Shown here: positions 27,245 to 33,300 of the stretch, in pieces
Position numbering within the stretch: the first letter of the stretch is position 1
Layout of the letters: each line of letters begins with the position of its first letter
From: Metaphire vulgaris
Lineage: Eukaryota; Annelida; Clitellata; Crassiclitellata; Megascolecidae
DNA length: 64,000 bases
Assembly (NCBI GenBank): GCA_018105865.1
Contig: CM030840.1
Coordinates: 4,733,140 to 4,797,139 of the forward strand
Reading direction: 5' to 3'
Notes under the pieces: model-generated
Told to the model about the DNA's origin: nothing
The model's database searches: none
What the model saw: the letters and a program-made list of their open reading frames with translations, nothing else
Position numbers and translations under genes: made by a program

Positions 27245-30200
27245 TAACATACATGCAAGTATAAAAATCATAGACTATACTGCATGCAAATGTGTGACTT
27301 GGACAAAAACACATACACTGCAAAGGTAAAGTAAAAATGGGTTGTTAAAGTTTTCTGTAAAATTCAATTGAAAAAGATTATTTATCTAATCTTCTACTAG
27401 CAAGTTCTCAGCAAAGGTTTTAAAGAAATACAAATTCACTGATAAACAACTTCCAAATATTAAAAATTCAGCTCAACATACCAGAAGGATCTTCAAATGT
27501 TACCCTGACATCACAGTCATCTTGCATCATTTCCTCAATGCTACCACCACCAGATTTTTCTTGACCCAAAACGACTTCAATGAAATCAAACATGTCGTGA
27601 GGCACGTCCTTTAGGTAAACTGTGCGAGAAATCGGGTTGCTTTCATCGAATCCACCGGTTTCATAGTCTCCATCCTCCATTTCCTCTTCCACCTGCTCCT
27701 CCTCATTTTCTTTATCAATAGAGCTCCCAAAACAACCATCTCCCATCTCATTGCCATCATCCGCATTGCTGGTACTACCACCCTTCAGATCACCATCATC
27801 CTTCATCTCGCTAGCGTTATCTTCTTCCAGGCGTGGAGGCAACATTGCCTCGGGCGGAATCTTGGAAAAGGAAAGCTTCTTGTCTTTGACTTCGATGAAT
27901 TTCCTGTCCCATAGGCCTTGGGCAACTGACCAAAAAAACAGAACACATACATCGATACACAAGGTAGACTACACACATCGTGAGCTTTATAAAACAACTT
28001 TTTACAAATGATAGCTAACGTGTAAAGTGATTTTAAATCCATTAACTCTAATCCAGCCAACCAGCAGATAACAAACTGTAAACCCTCTAGACATCTTTCG
28101 AGGTTTCTGCTATCTTACAAGAATCATACCTTCATGGCACCTGTATAACTATGCATGCCTGATTTAATTAGTTTCAATATACCAATTAATTTATCAGTAA
28201 TTAGGAAATTAAAATACTTGTAACTATAATCAATTTGACACCATGTCATTGACACTGCATTCTGTAATATTCAGAGACTTCAGATATAAAAGTAGGATTT
28301 CATTTAGTGTCATTAAATAAAATTTTATCAAACACTAAGGAGTCATTTAACTAACCTTCCTCATCTTCAAAAGTCACGGTCACTGTTCCTGAACTGACAT
28401 CAAAATCATATTCGGAAATCGGTCCACCGCCTTTTCTGACACTTTCAAGTAGAATTTCAACCATTTCATTTAATTCATCAGGAACACCGTAGATGTAGAG
28501 CGTCCTCTTGCCCGGAGGCGAGATAACTTTCATTTCATGCCCCATGAGTTTTAAGACTCCAGACTTCAGCAAGTTCTGTGCAACTGGTCAATTCAAACTC
28601 AATAAATTAATAGCTGAGAAGAAAATCACTAGCTCAATTTCAATAAATCAACACCAGTTGATTTAATAGTCAATTAAATGCAGATAAATCTTCTGGTTAT
28701 ATAACATTTAATAAACTGCTCAAATGACACTGGTCAACAGTGAGAATTTTGCTGCCTTAAAAAGGACATAATCTGCAGTATTTTGGTGTCCTGAACACAA
28801 ATATGACCAAAAAAATTTTTAGCGGCTCTCGTTTTGAAAATATTCATATAGCTCATTTTCTATATTTCACCACGTAAATTAATCCAGTTGGACTGCAACA
28901 AGATGCTAAATAAGTCTGAAATTATGTAGTATTGCATCATATTGCATAATACCAGCATACACACATCATTCAGAGTTTTCTGATGCAATGCAGTACTACT
29001 GCCAGTAGGACTGTAATATGATGCTAAATAAGCCTTAAAGGATGTAATATTGCATTCACATTGCTTGATACCTTCAACCCCTTCATACACACATCATCCA
29101 GAGTTTGCATCATTTTCTGATGCAACACAGTACTACTGCCAGTAGGCTGCTGAAGTAAGCTTACATCAGTAGCATACTATATAAAGGTCAGTCAGAAAGG
29201 TTGAGTATTTAAGATATTTCAGACTGTGGAATTTCCAAAGCACCACCAGCAGTTGGAGCCTTTCTTCACAAAGGAAGGCACGGTAATCTTGTATTCTGTC
29301 CCAATACTGAGGGCCCTCATGAATGTCTTATAAATCACATGACTCAAATAATGGAGAATATTTATAGACTGTTCGAAACTGAGTCTTAAGACAATGCAAA
29401 TCGTCTTCCATCTACCGGTGTTCTAGTAGCGCACGCTATCCACAAGAAAGAGACGCACGATAACTTGAAGAAGCTACTGAATTCCATGGAGTATACAAAG
29501 TACAGCTGGTACCTCTGTGGCGATTTGAAGGTAGTAACACTTTTAATGGGGCTGCAGCAGGGATACACAAACTATGTGTTTCTTATGTGAGTGGGATAGC
29601 TGAACAAAAGGGAACTGCACTACTTGCTGAAGGATTGGACTTGCAGGCAAAATATAGCAGTTGGAGAGAAGAATATCCAGCACCCAGCTCTGATCGAGGC
29701 TGACCAAATCCTGCTACCACCAATTCACATCAAACTAGGTTTGATGAAGAACTTTATGTTATCTTTCCAATACCTGTATGAATATATATATGTCGACTCA
29801 GTGAGGCAAAAGTTAAAAGGGAAGTTTTGTGGGTCCTCTGATTCGAGAGCTCTTCAAAGATGTTAGATTACGACTCAAATCCAGAGTGACCATTGACTGA
29901 TGCAAGGTGCATTACTAAAATGGCGCTATAGAAGCGTAATATTAAATAAAGCGTGACACAAAGAGAAGTGATGTAACGCTAATGTGGAATGTCTAAGACT
30001 CACAAATTCTTTATATATGTAAGCCTGAAGCTTATGCAAAACTGTACCCAAACAGTAGTCACAGCAAATAGTCATATTTTGTTGAGTGATAATTGATCGT
30101 TGATCATCAAATAGATCAGTGGGTAGTGCATGTAGCTCTGTGCAGAGCTACCCTGTCAAGTGTGGTTCGAGCCTGAGTTGGGTAATGAAACCATCTGGAT

Positions 30201-30472
30201 CTTGGTCGCTCACACAATGCACCAGCACAGACTAGATGTTAACATGATCTGCAGAGCACTTCATGCTGATGTTCAGAGCATCATTATCCAAGTGCCATAT
30301 TAATAGGAAAGTGTTTTTATTTATCACATAATTTATAGCACAATAGTTTCTTTGTCTTCTTCTGGAAAGTTGCACTGGCCATTTCAAATTCCACAGGTTC
30401 CAAATTCCACTTTACAATCATGATGACAGTTTCCTTTAAATTAGCATATTCTTGTGCAAATTCTCATTTTCT

Positions 30473-30508
<36 letters not shown>

Positions 30509-32522
30509 AAGGAAGAAGATAGTCAACAAAGCAGACATCTACCCATATCTGCATGCTATAAATAGTCATTGCAGTGACCTTCTGTACTCAGTCCACAAGT
30601 AATTGATAGTCAACAATCAAATGTTGTCAAGAGTTTTCTGAAGGAGACTAATAAAAACTGATGTACCAGTACATCAAATGAAATCTGCACTAGGAATGTC
30701 CACTTGATATTGATAGCTAGTTAATATTAAAGCATGACTGGCATGTAGAGAAATAATCTATCATACAACAGGTATACAAATTTAAGCTATCGTGTAACAT
30801 AACTTGACAATGTTATAATAATGATTTGTGAAGAGTGTCTTCTATTTCTATCAGTTGCTTGGTAAAATTGTGAGACATCAATATTCACATTGAGCTTTCC
30901 GGAGATAGTGAGCAGTGAATAACACTAATTTGCTCAAGCTGGTAAAAGCAGGATATGTGACCAATATGTTTCCTGATGGACAAGTTTTTGTCACGTTAAC
31001 CCCTTAAGTGCCGTGTTGATGAGTGCCACTCGTCATACATACCATGGACACCATACAATATAAGACACTGCTTTCAGTTGAAATACAGCAATGTTGCAGT
31101 ATGTGAGTGTTGCTGGACACTATTTGGGCTATATTGGGCTGGGTTTCTTTAAATGTGGCTATGTTGTATGCTATTTTAGTAGATAGCAACAGCCAGCTAT
31201 AAGCTGGCCAAGTCCATGGGCCTTCAGATCTGGCTTGTGGTAGCACCAGTAAAAATTTCAACTAAATTTAGATAAAATTTAGAAATAATGAGTATAAAAT
31301 GATTTAGTAAAGATGATGTAGTGCAAATCTTAGAAGACAGTGATTATAGTGAAGATGAGAGTGATCCTGGATCTACTTCCACTCCCGGAACATGGCTGAT
31401 AAAATTACCATATATTCGCTGGCAGTGAAAGGGTTACAGGCCAGGGTTCCTAAATATATAGGTTCTGAAATTCAGACGCCGAAATCAAAAGTTCAGATGG
31501 GCACAGAATGTAAATGTTTAGTGACAAGCCAGATACATCGACCTTGTCAAATCAGTGCATAAGATAAAACTGAAATAGCTCTTCAGAAGTGCTAGCATCT
31601 ACCGGTCAATGCCAAATTGACGCCATGCCACAATCGTTAACACTATACACACCCACTTAATGCTGCAACTAAAATCGTTCAACCGCCAACAAACCTGCAG
31701 ACTGCCAAAATACTAATGATCAAAGAATAACTTTAAGCGAAACTCTGCAATTCAGAAACTAACATGACTTTTTAAGGTATGCAAGAAAAATGACAATGAC
31801 GATGACAAGCAATGAGTAGAGTGAAAATTGTACCGTTGGGATCTTGAAATGTAATCCAAGCCAATTTGTGTTGATCATCATATTGGTAGTCGACAACTAT
31901 TCCTCCACCACGTCGTCTGTTGGAAACCAATGCCTCAACGGCTTCTTCATAATCTTTAAGGACTCCCGCTACCAAAATGGTGGAACTAGAATTCTCCAAT
32001 TCTGTCTTCTCTTCTCTACCTTCCAGATTTTCACAATCTTCTACTTGCTCTTCATTCACAATTCCAGATTTGTCCACATCTGTCTTCTCTTCACTACATT
32101 CGGGATTTTCACAATCTTCTACTTGCTCTTCACTCACAATTCCAGATTTGTCCACATCTGTCTTCTCTTGTCTGCATTCTGGATTTTCACAACCTTTTTC
32201 TTGCTCTTCACTCACAATTCCAGATTTGTCCACATCTGTCTTCTCTTGTCTGCATTCTGGATTTTCACAACCTTTTTCTTGCTCTTCACTCACAATTCCA
32301 GATTTGTCCACATCTGTCTTCTCTTGTCTGCATTCTGGATTTTCACAACCTTTTTCTTGCTCTTCACTCACAATTCCAGATTTGTCCGCGTCTGTCTTCT
32401 CTTCTCTACATTCGGGATTTTCACAATCTTTCTCCTGCTCTTCACTCACAATTCCAGATTTGTCCTGCTCTGTCTTCTCATCTCTATTCCAACTTTCTCC
32501 TGATGATTCCAACCGATTAATT
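3858..32522 (-). CDS. PARP14-like poly/mono-ADP-ribosyltransferase with ten RRMs and three macro domains (multi-exon gene)
   Basis: Spliced gene on the minus strand, assembled by eye from open segments bounded by AG acceptors and GT donors with matching phase. Domain order is: acidic 26-residue repeats, ten RRM-like domains, a KH-like region, macro 1, macro 2, an acidic/RGG linker, macro 3, a helical KH-like segment, WWE, and an ADP-ribosyltransferase (ART) domain. This is the PARP14 order. Human PARP14 is about 1,800 residues; this product is about 2,750 because of extra RRMs and linkers. Family members bind RNA and ADP-ribose and modify proteins with ADP-ribose in the cytoplasm and nucleus, often in innate immunity. 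Most RRM exons begin and end in phase 1, so they can be duplicated or skipped without breaking the frame. The start codon is unresolved: the first recognised exon either follows an unseen upstream exon or starts at an ATG at 32566. Single-base indels interrupt exons at 22971, 21280, 17510 and 15585. The family call is secure; individual exon edges are inferred. Confidence 0.88.
4373..4565 (-). CDS. PARP14-like exon: ART domain with the catalytic His
   Basis: Enters phase 0 and leaves phase 1, with an ATTTGTAG acceptor and a GTAAG donor. It encodes [17 protein letters not shown] and [20 protein letters not shown]. The His of LWHGT is the first NAD-binding triad residue. The end RSYCGQHG leads into the last exon. 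Confidence 0.88.
4811..4959 (-). CDS. PARP14-like exon: start of the ADP-ribosyltransferase domain
   Basis: The acceptor is TCTCTCAG at 4960 and the donor GTAAAT, entering phase 1 and leaving phase 0. It encodes [20 protein letters not shown] and [20 protein letters not shown]. The LP..W.PM and the L...S.EY..V pattern are standard for the first strand and helix of PARP10/14/15-type ART domains. Confidence 0.85.
5358..5559 (-). CDS. PARP14-like exon: WWE domain
   Basis: A 202-bp phase 0-1 exon with a TTTATAG acceptor and a GTAGTG donor. It encodes [20 protein letters not shown], then a charged stretch with [18 protein letters not shown]. The two Trp residues and the terminal basic strand fit a WWE domain, which in related proteins recognises iso-ADP-ribose or terminal ADP-ribose. 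Confidence 0.82.
5882..6076 (-). CDS. PARP14-like exon: KH-like segment before WWE
   Basis: A 195-bp phase 0-0 exon with a GCTGCAG acceptor and a GTAACT donor. It encodes [20 protein letters not shown] and a helix ending ELELFAKQ. Together with the previous exon it forms the segment before the WWE domain. Confidence 0.75.
6510..6900 (+). mobile_element. TA-flanked MITE with GGGGTCATCCATTATGTCAAC end (family 3)
   Basis: The left end is TA followed by GGGGTCATCCATTATGTCAA. Further copies of the GTTGACA/TGTCAAC blocks occur to 6900. A related, cleaner element lies at 44810. The right end is not resolved, and two overlapping copies may be present. It is in the intron between the KH-like exons. 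Confidence 0.5.
7541..7593. repeat. GTAT microsatellite
   Basis: Uninterrupted ATGT/GTAT tetranucleotide run in a PARP14-like intron. A shorter related run lies near 6325-6360. Confidence 0.9.
7678..7943 (-). CDS. PARP14-like exon: charged linker and KH-like segment after macro 3
   Basis: The acceptor is TTGTTCAAG and the donor GTTCAT, entering phase 1 and leaving phase 0. It encodes an acidic then lysine-rich linker ([21 protein letters not shown]), followed by [20 protein letters not shown] and a helical segment. Vertebrate PARP14 has a KH-like domain here between macro 3 and WWE, so the same is inferred. Confidence 0.72.
8588..8665. repeat. CTA / CCA trinucleotide tract
   Basis: Tandem CTA units followed by CCA units, in the intron after macro domain 3. 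A duplicated 30-bp segment (AGTAGAGATAAGAGAGAAG) follows at 8688-8747. Confidence 0.85.
8959..9162 (-). CDS. PARP14-like exon: C-terminal part of macro domain 3
   Basis: A 204-bp phase 1-1 exon with a TGATTTAG acceptor and a GTAAT donor. It encodes [20 protein letters not shown], a strand with [20 protein letters not shown], and a basic tail. This matches the last helix-strand-helix of a macro domain. Confidence 0.75.
9235..9425 (-). mobile_element. Non-LTR retrotransposon relic (C-terminal fragment)
   Basis: The minus-strand reading includes [20 protein letters not shown] and [13 protein letters not shown], which fits the conserved C-terminal tail of LINE reverse transcriptase proteins (W.D...D....G...A.DR..WR). 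Inserted in a PARP14-like intron and degenerate. Confidence 0.55.
10032..10143 (+). repeat. Direct duplication of about 57 bp
   Basis: Two imperfect copies starting GTGTTGAGATAGGTAA and ending CACATGTCATTTGT lie side by side. A 10-bp inverted repeat (AACAATGGCG and CGCCATTGTT) follows near 10217-10267. Confidence 0.7.
10580..10603 (-). CDS. Candidate 24-bp microexon of macro domain 3
   Basis: The segment reads LAIPPVDQ between an AG acceptor and a GTAATG donor. It could supply the strand and loop that align with the macro motif AFPALGT and lead into GRGSLTV in the next exon. Its outgoing phase does not match that exon by one base, so the assignment is tentative. If true, the GTG loop is replaced by DQG. 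Confidence 0.3.
10632..10789 (-). CDS. PARP14-like exon: macro domain 3, central strands
   Basis: The acceptor is GCTTTGCAG at 10790. The exon encodes [20 protein letters not shown], then [20 protein letters not shown] and [10 protein letters not shown], matching the macro pattern of a TsGG.L.ck.I.H strand followed by a helix and the SI strand. The donor is placed at GTTAAT (10631) but is weak, and three residues beyond SSI would then be retained. Confidence 0.65.
11184..11246 (-). CDS. PARP14-like small exon: macro domain 3 helix
   Basis: A 63-bp phase 1-1 exon with a TTTTAG acceptor and a GTGAGT donor. It encodes [20 protein letters not shown], the conserved Gly-loop and helix of a macro domain. 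It is too short to stand out as an ORF and was found from motif, phase and splice sites. Confidence 0.65.
11567..11727 (+). repeat. Direct duplication of about 112 bp
   Basis: Two copies of a block with GAGTTAAAGTTCATAA and CAGAACAACCAGG start near 11570 and 11682, inside the macro domain 3 introns. Confidence 0.75.
11836..12009 (+). mobile_element. hAT-type MITE with internal GGGGGGATGTAG minisatellite
   Basis: Termini CAGGGTGCGATTTGTGG and CTACAAATCACGCCCTG with perfect 8-bp TSDs TTCACATC (11828-11835 and 12010-12017). The interior has about five G-rich units of 17-18 bp. Confidence 0.9.
12082..12201 (-). CDS. PARP14-like exon: first strand of macro domain 3
   Basis: A 120-bp phase 1-1 exon with a TTTGGCAG acceptor and a GTCTGT donor. 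It encodes [20 protein letters not shown] and then [16 protein letters not shown], the typical start of a macro domain (the conserved NAAN is changed to NGTN). Confidence 0.75.
12660..12857 (+). mobile_element. L2-like LINE 3' end
   Basis: The sequence decodes to a degenerate LEW.P motif of the LINE C-terminus and ends in GCGCTATATAAATTGTC followed by an AATA repeat tail. The same GCGCTATA(G/A)AA tail occurs at several other sites here. Confidence 0.65.
12948..13338 (-). CDS. PARP14-like exon: acidic and RGG-type linker between macro 2 and macro 3
   Basis: This exon enters in phase 0 and leaves in phase 1, with a TGCACAG acceptor and a GTAAG donor. It completes macro 2 ([14 protein letters not shown]), then encodes about 70 residues rich in Asp, Glu, Ser and Gly, and then a basic Gly/Arg/His tract with [22 protein letters not shown] tracts commonly bind RNA and promote condensate formation. 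The region is predicted to be disordered. I do not recall an equivalent tract in vertebrate PARP14. Confidence 0.75.
13948..14172 (-). CDS. PARP14-like exon: macro domain 2, C-terminal part
   Basis: A 225-bp phase 0-0 exon encoding [20 protein letters not shown] and the canonical macro loop LAFPAVGTG, followed by a helix and the strand [14 protein letters not shown]. The GTG phosphate-binding loop is intact, so ADP-ribose binding is expected. Confidence 0.82.
14536..14590 (+). repeat. Three tandem copies of a 16-17 bp unit
   Basis: The unit AGACAAGAGTTTCTAAG is repeated about three times in a macro 2 intron. Confidence 0.85.
14677..14915 (-). mobile_element. Possible LINE relic
   Basis: The minus-strand reading contains [20 protein letters not shown] and MGKRARG, similar to the GH..R....L.....G...G.R.RG.P tail of non-LTR retrotransposon proteins. 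Degenerate and short. Confidence 0.5.
15039..15272 (-). CDS. PARP14-like exon: macro domain 2, middle part
   Basis: A 234-bp phase 0-0 exon encoding [20 protein letters not shown], a Gly-rich [14 protein letters not shown] segment and [20 protein letters not shown]. The domain continues directly into the exon at 13948-14172 across a GTAATT donor. It matches the usual macro layout of helix, Gly loop and the strand ending in K.IyH. Confidence 0.8.
15585..15756 (-). CDS. PARP14-like exon: basic linker and first strand of macro domain 2, with an apparent 1-bp deletion
   Basis: The exon has an acceptor at 15757 and a GTGAT donor, and encodes a basic Pro/Arg-rich linker followed by [20 protein letters not shown]. 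Its length is 172 bp; phase 1 to phase 0 needs 173. The incoming frame hits a stop, and the macro frame is reached if the run of six A on the coding strand (15726-15731) is one base short. Confidence 0.68.
15795..15882 (-). mobile_element. L2-like LINE tail
   Basis: On the minus strand the segment ends with GCGCTATATAAATTGTCATT and an AAATA tail, as in the other L2-like 3' ends in this window. Confidence 0.55.
16512..16958 (-). CDS. PARP14-like exon: rest of macro domain 1
   Basis: A 447-bp phase 1-1 exon with a CATTTAG acceptor and a GTGAG donor. It encodes the macro fold: [36 protein letters not shown], and the ligand loop [16 protein letters not shown]. In PARP14 the first macro domain has been linked to removal of ADP-ribose. 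Here the binding loops look intact, so ADP-ribose binding is likely. Confidence 0.85.
17156..17342 (-). mobile_element. hAT-type MITE, family 1, copy 3, in a PARP14-like intron
   Basis: 187 bp, inverted relative to copy 1, with termini CAGTAGCGGCTCCA and TGGAGCCGCCACTG and perfect 8-bp TSDs CCATAAAG (17148-17155 and 17343-17350). It lies in the intron within macro domain 1. Confidence 0.92.
17510..19223 (-). CDS. PARP14-like large exon: KH-like region and start of macro domain 1, with two apparent 1-bp deletions
   Basis: This 1,714-bp exon encodes about 570 residues. It starts by completing RRM 10 ([12 protein letters not shown]). A long globular region follows that matches the tandem KH-like part of PARP14 in position and composition (for example [20 protein letters not shown]). 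At the 3' end the frame shifts twice: near 17765-17772 (a GAAAGG run) the reading moves to a frame giving [19 protein letters not shown], and near 17637-17650 to a third frame giving [12 protein letters not shown] and [19 protein letters not shown], the start of macro 1. The exon length is two bases short of a phase 1-1 exon, which agrees with two missing bases. The GTATG donor is clear. Confidence 0.8.
19737..19964 (-). CDS. PARP14-like exon: end of RRM 9, RRM 10
   Basis: A 228-bp phase 1-1 exon with a GTTGCAG acceptor and a GTGAAA donor. It begins [17 protein letters not shown] and encodes RRM 10 ([37 protein letters not shown]). This is the last RRM before the large KH-like exon. Confidence 0.78.
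20231..20270. repeat. AAT microsatellite
   Basis: Tandem AAT units followed by CAA units in the intron between the RRM 9 exon and the RRM 10 exon. Confidence 0.9.
20390..20653 (-). CDS. PARP14-like exon: end of RRM 8, divergent RRM 9
   Basis: A 264-bp phase 1-1 exon with a TTGCAG acceptor and a GTCAG donor. It begins [13 protein letters not shown] and contains a proline-rich stretch, then an RRM-like domain ([34 protein letters not shown]) that lacks the SGGG signature of its neighbours. It is assigned as an RRM by position and strand pattern. Confidence 0.7.
21280..21532 (-). CDS. PARP14-like exon: end of RRM 7, RRM 8, with an apparent 1-bp insertion
   Basis: The exon begins [16 protein letters not shown] and encodes RRM 8. 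The frame breaks exactly inside the family signature: YFENEK is in one frame and [17 protein letters not shown] in the next, separated by one extra G (c at 21362 on the plus strand). The length is 253 bp, one more than a multiple of three. Splice sites are GCATAG and GTAAT. Because the break falls in a conserved motif, the reading before and after it is certain. Confidence 0.75.
22230..22290 (+). mobile_element. L2-like LINE or SINE 3' tail
   Basis: GGCGCTATAGAAGTCGTCCA followed by GAAATGAAATGAAAT. The preceding 600 bp (from about 21600) is probably the body of the same element but has no clear motif. Confidence 0.5.
22589..22680. repeat. AC microsatellite, about 45 units
   Basis: Long uninterrupted AC run followed by a shorter GT run at 22686-22708, forming an imperfect inverted pair. 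Confidence 0.95.
22971..23265 (-). CDS. PARP14-like exon: end of RRM 6, RRM 7, with an apparent 1-bp insertion
   Basis: The exon begins [13 protein letters not shown] and ends with RRM 7 ([21 protein letters not shown]). Its length is 295 bp, one base more than a symmetrical exon needs. The first part reads in one frame until a TGA near 23153. The RRM part reads in another frame that is open from about 23212. A single extra base between those points would explain both. Splice sites on each side are good (TTTTTACAG acceptor, GTATC donor). It may be a real frameshift, a sequencing error or, less likely, an unrecognised tiny intron. Confidence 0.7.
23797..23905. repeat. ATC microsatellite
   Basis: Tandem ATC units with a few variant triplets, in the intron after the RRM 6 exon. 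Confidence 0.93.
24060..24200 (-). mobile_element. tRNA-derived SINE-like sequence
   Basis: On the minus strand an A-box-like TTTAGTGGTAGGAGTCTTGC is followed at tRNA spacing by a degenerate B-box GGTTAGAATCTG. The arrangement resembles a tRNA-Gly head. It lies in a PARP14-like intron and is probably an old SINE rather than a tRNA gene. Confidence 0.5.
24269..24562 (-). CDS. PARP14-like exon: end of RRM 5, RRM 6
   Basis: A 294-bp phase 1-1 exon with a CTTTGCAG acceptor. It begins [13 protein letters not shown] and, after a Ser/Pro-rich linker, encodes RRM 6 ([32 protein letters not shown]). Confidence 0.82.
24640..24752 (+). mobile_element. L2-like LINE 3' tail
   Basis: Ends with ACAGCGCTATAGAAATCGTC and a GAAT tetranucleotide tail. 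Confidence 0.6.
25080..25900 (-). mobile_element. Non-LTR retrotransposon relic (reverse transcriptase C-terminal region)
   Basis: Minus-strand frames read [44 protein letters not shown] and [18 protein letters not shown], then [15 protein letters not shown]. This is the conserved order downstream of the catalytic centre in LINE proteins. Stops and frame changes show it is dead. Similar fragments lie at 36520 and 51050. Confidence 0.72.
26036..26293 (-). CDS. PARP14-like exon: end of RRM 4, RRM 5
   Basis: A 258-bp phase 1-1 exon with a GTAAG donor. It begins [15 protein letters not shown] and ends with RRM 5, which carries the clearest family signature [13 protein letters not shown] and the strand AVVTFTDPD. 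The same signature occurs in vertebrate PARP14. Confidence 0.82.
26716..27012 (-). CDS. PARP14-like exon: end of RRM 3, RRM 4
   Basis: A 297-bp phase 1-1 exon with a CTTTCAG acceptor and a GTAGT donor. It begins [18 protein letters not shown], carries a short Glu-rich linker, and then RRM 4 ([27 protein letters not shown]). Confidence 0.8.
27093..27243 (+). mobile_element. L2-like LINE 3' tail
   Basis: Degenerate LWNSLP-type C-terminus followed by ACAGCACTATAGAAAATTGT and an AAT repeat tail. Confidence 0.62.
27482..27925 (-). CDS. PARP14-like exon: end of RRM 2, acidic linker, RRM 3
   Basis: A 444-bp phase 1-1 exon. It starts with [18 protein letters not shown], completing RRM 2. A low-complexity linker of about 70 residues rich in Glu, Asp, Gly and Asn follows, then RRM 3 ([27 protein letters not shown]). 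The linker makes this RRM exon longer than its neighbours and probably separates two groups of RRMs. Confidence 0.8.
28356..28583 (-). CDS. PARP14-like exon: end of RRM 1, start of RRM 2
   Basis: This 228-bp symmetrical phase 1-1 exon has its acceptor at 28584 and donor GTTAG at 28355. It opens with [13 protein letters not shown], the last helix and strand of the preceding RRM, and then starts a new RRM ([24 protein letters not shown]). This shifted exon layout, with the end of one RRM and most of the next, recurs in every following RRM exon. The fit of splice sites, phase and motif is good. Confidence 0.8.
28886..29150 (+). repeat. Tandem duplication of about 130 bp
   Basis: Two imperfect copies share GATGCTAAATAAG, ACACATCATCCAGAGTTT and CAGTACTACTGCCAGTAGG. 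They lie in the intron between the first and second recognised PARP14-like exons. Confidence 0.8.
29180..29870 (+). pseudogene. Degenerate copy of a transposon-associated gene family
   Basis: Broken plus-strand frames read [48 protein letters not shown] and [16 protein letters not shown]. From memory, this order resembles a repeated, poorly characterised gene family seen in aphid and Hydra genomes and thought to be transposon-related. Frames shift several times and contain stops. It is antisense to the host gene, inside an intron. No terminal repeats were found. Confidence 0.5.
30105..30240 (+). mobile_element. tRNA-derived SINE-like sequence
   Basis: An A-box-like TAGATCAGTGGGTAGTGC is followed by the B-box GGTTCGAGCC at tRNA spacing. 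There is no full cloverleaf, so a SINE head is more likely than a tRNA gene. Confidence 0.5.
30998..31437 (+). mobile_element. PiggyBac-like short element
   Basis: The left end is TTAA followed by CCCCTTAAGTGCCG. The right end is GGCAGTGAAAGGGTTAC, an imperfect inverse. Just inside the right end is an acidic reading ([11 protein letters not shown]) like the N-terminus of piggyBac transposases. About 440 bp, with one TTAA copy mutated. Confidence 0.5.
31834..32522 (-). CDS. PARP14-like exon: acidic 26-aa repeats plus RRM 1
   Basis: The acceptor is TTTGCCAG at 32523 and the donor is GTACAA at 31830. The exon encodes about 229 residues. The first two thirds are six near-identical 26-residue units rich in Glu, Asp, Lys and paired Cys (pattern [15 protein letters not shown], then a CENPEC motif). 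The last part is an RRM-like domain with the family signature RRGGG and a terminal FQDPN strand that continues into the next exon. The exon enters in phase 2, unlike the other RRM exons, so it may be the first fully coding exon or follow an unrecognised one. An ATG in the same frame at 32566 lies upstream of the acceptor and could be the start if that splice site is not used. Confidence 0.75.
32003..32487 (-). repeat. 78-bp coding minisatellite (six units)
   Basis: Six in-frame 78-bp units inside the first recognised PARP14-like exon, each encoding 26 residues. The central units differ by only a few residues, indicating recent expansion or homogenisation. Confidence 0.9.
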
Positions 32523-32537
32523 CTGGCAAATAAAGTG

Positions 32538-32828
32538 TACAAAATGTAGGAAACCCAATGATACATCTGAGCTATTATGAGGTAGAATTAAACCAAGAAA
32601 GTCACAAATGAAAGCAAGATGTTATAATTTCGAACTTTTAAAAAAATGGCGTTTTACTTCTAAGTGCATCTAAGTCTATTTACTAAAATGCAATTACAAA
32701 TCAGTGGACAATTTATCCATAATAATAATAAAGCAATTGGATGAACCAACACCTAACATGTATGGAAAAATACATAAATATGAGAGGTAGGAAAACCAAT
32801 GGTACATCTGAGCTATTATGTGGTAGTT
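32538..32828 (+). repeat. Short dispersed direct repeat
   Basis: A block with CATCTGAGCTATTATG, preceded by AGGAAAACCAATG-type sequence, occurs at 32549-32588 and 32790-32828 just upstream of the first recognised exon. Confidence 0.7.
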
Positions 32829-33214
32829 AAATCACTCATTCAACAGCCCCAGAAAGATGTTAGCAATAAATCTTTTCGTTAATACAATTAAGGTAAAAGT
32901 GCATTTTAGCATTCTAAATTATTTCCACTTATTTACAAGTGCATTTTAGTGTCTTAAATTATTTAAGTCATTGTGCAGTATATTTTGGCTTTCTATATTA
33001 TACTAGAAAATTGCCCCTACAAAATAACGTGCAAATTTTAACTTTAATTTCTTTTTGAACACTTTTATTTTTATAATACTCCTGTATTGTGTCGACGCTT
33101 GATTGACAGCAAGACTCTAACCTGTATACAACTTATGCATGTCGCAGTTGGCAAAGACCCAAATGCTCCACTTTTGCTATGGTCTGAAACTGGCAAGATG
33201 AATAACATAATTTA

Positions 33215-33300
33215 CAGTGGTTCTCCACAGGGCAGCCCCTACTGAACCACTTTAAACCTTGCTATATTATAATATTATATTATATTATATTATAACAGCA
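33215..33300 (+). mobile_element. CR1-like LINE 3' tail
   Basis: CAGTGGTTCTCCACAGGGCA through CTGAACCACTTTAAACCTTG, ending in a TATAT repeat. It matches the 3' end of the LINE at 59807-61400 and carries its stem-loop. Confidence 0.8.

Noticed and set aside
31844..32549. Two long open frames on the plus strand (219 and 190 residues)
   Set aside because: They are antisense to the 78-bp coding repeat. A repeat length divisible by three without stops keeps several frames open. The minus-strand reading has splice sites and an RRM.
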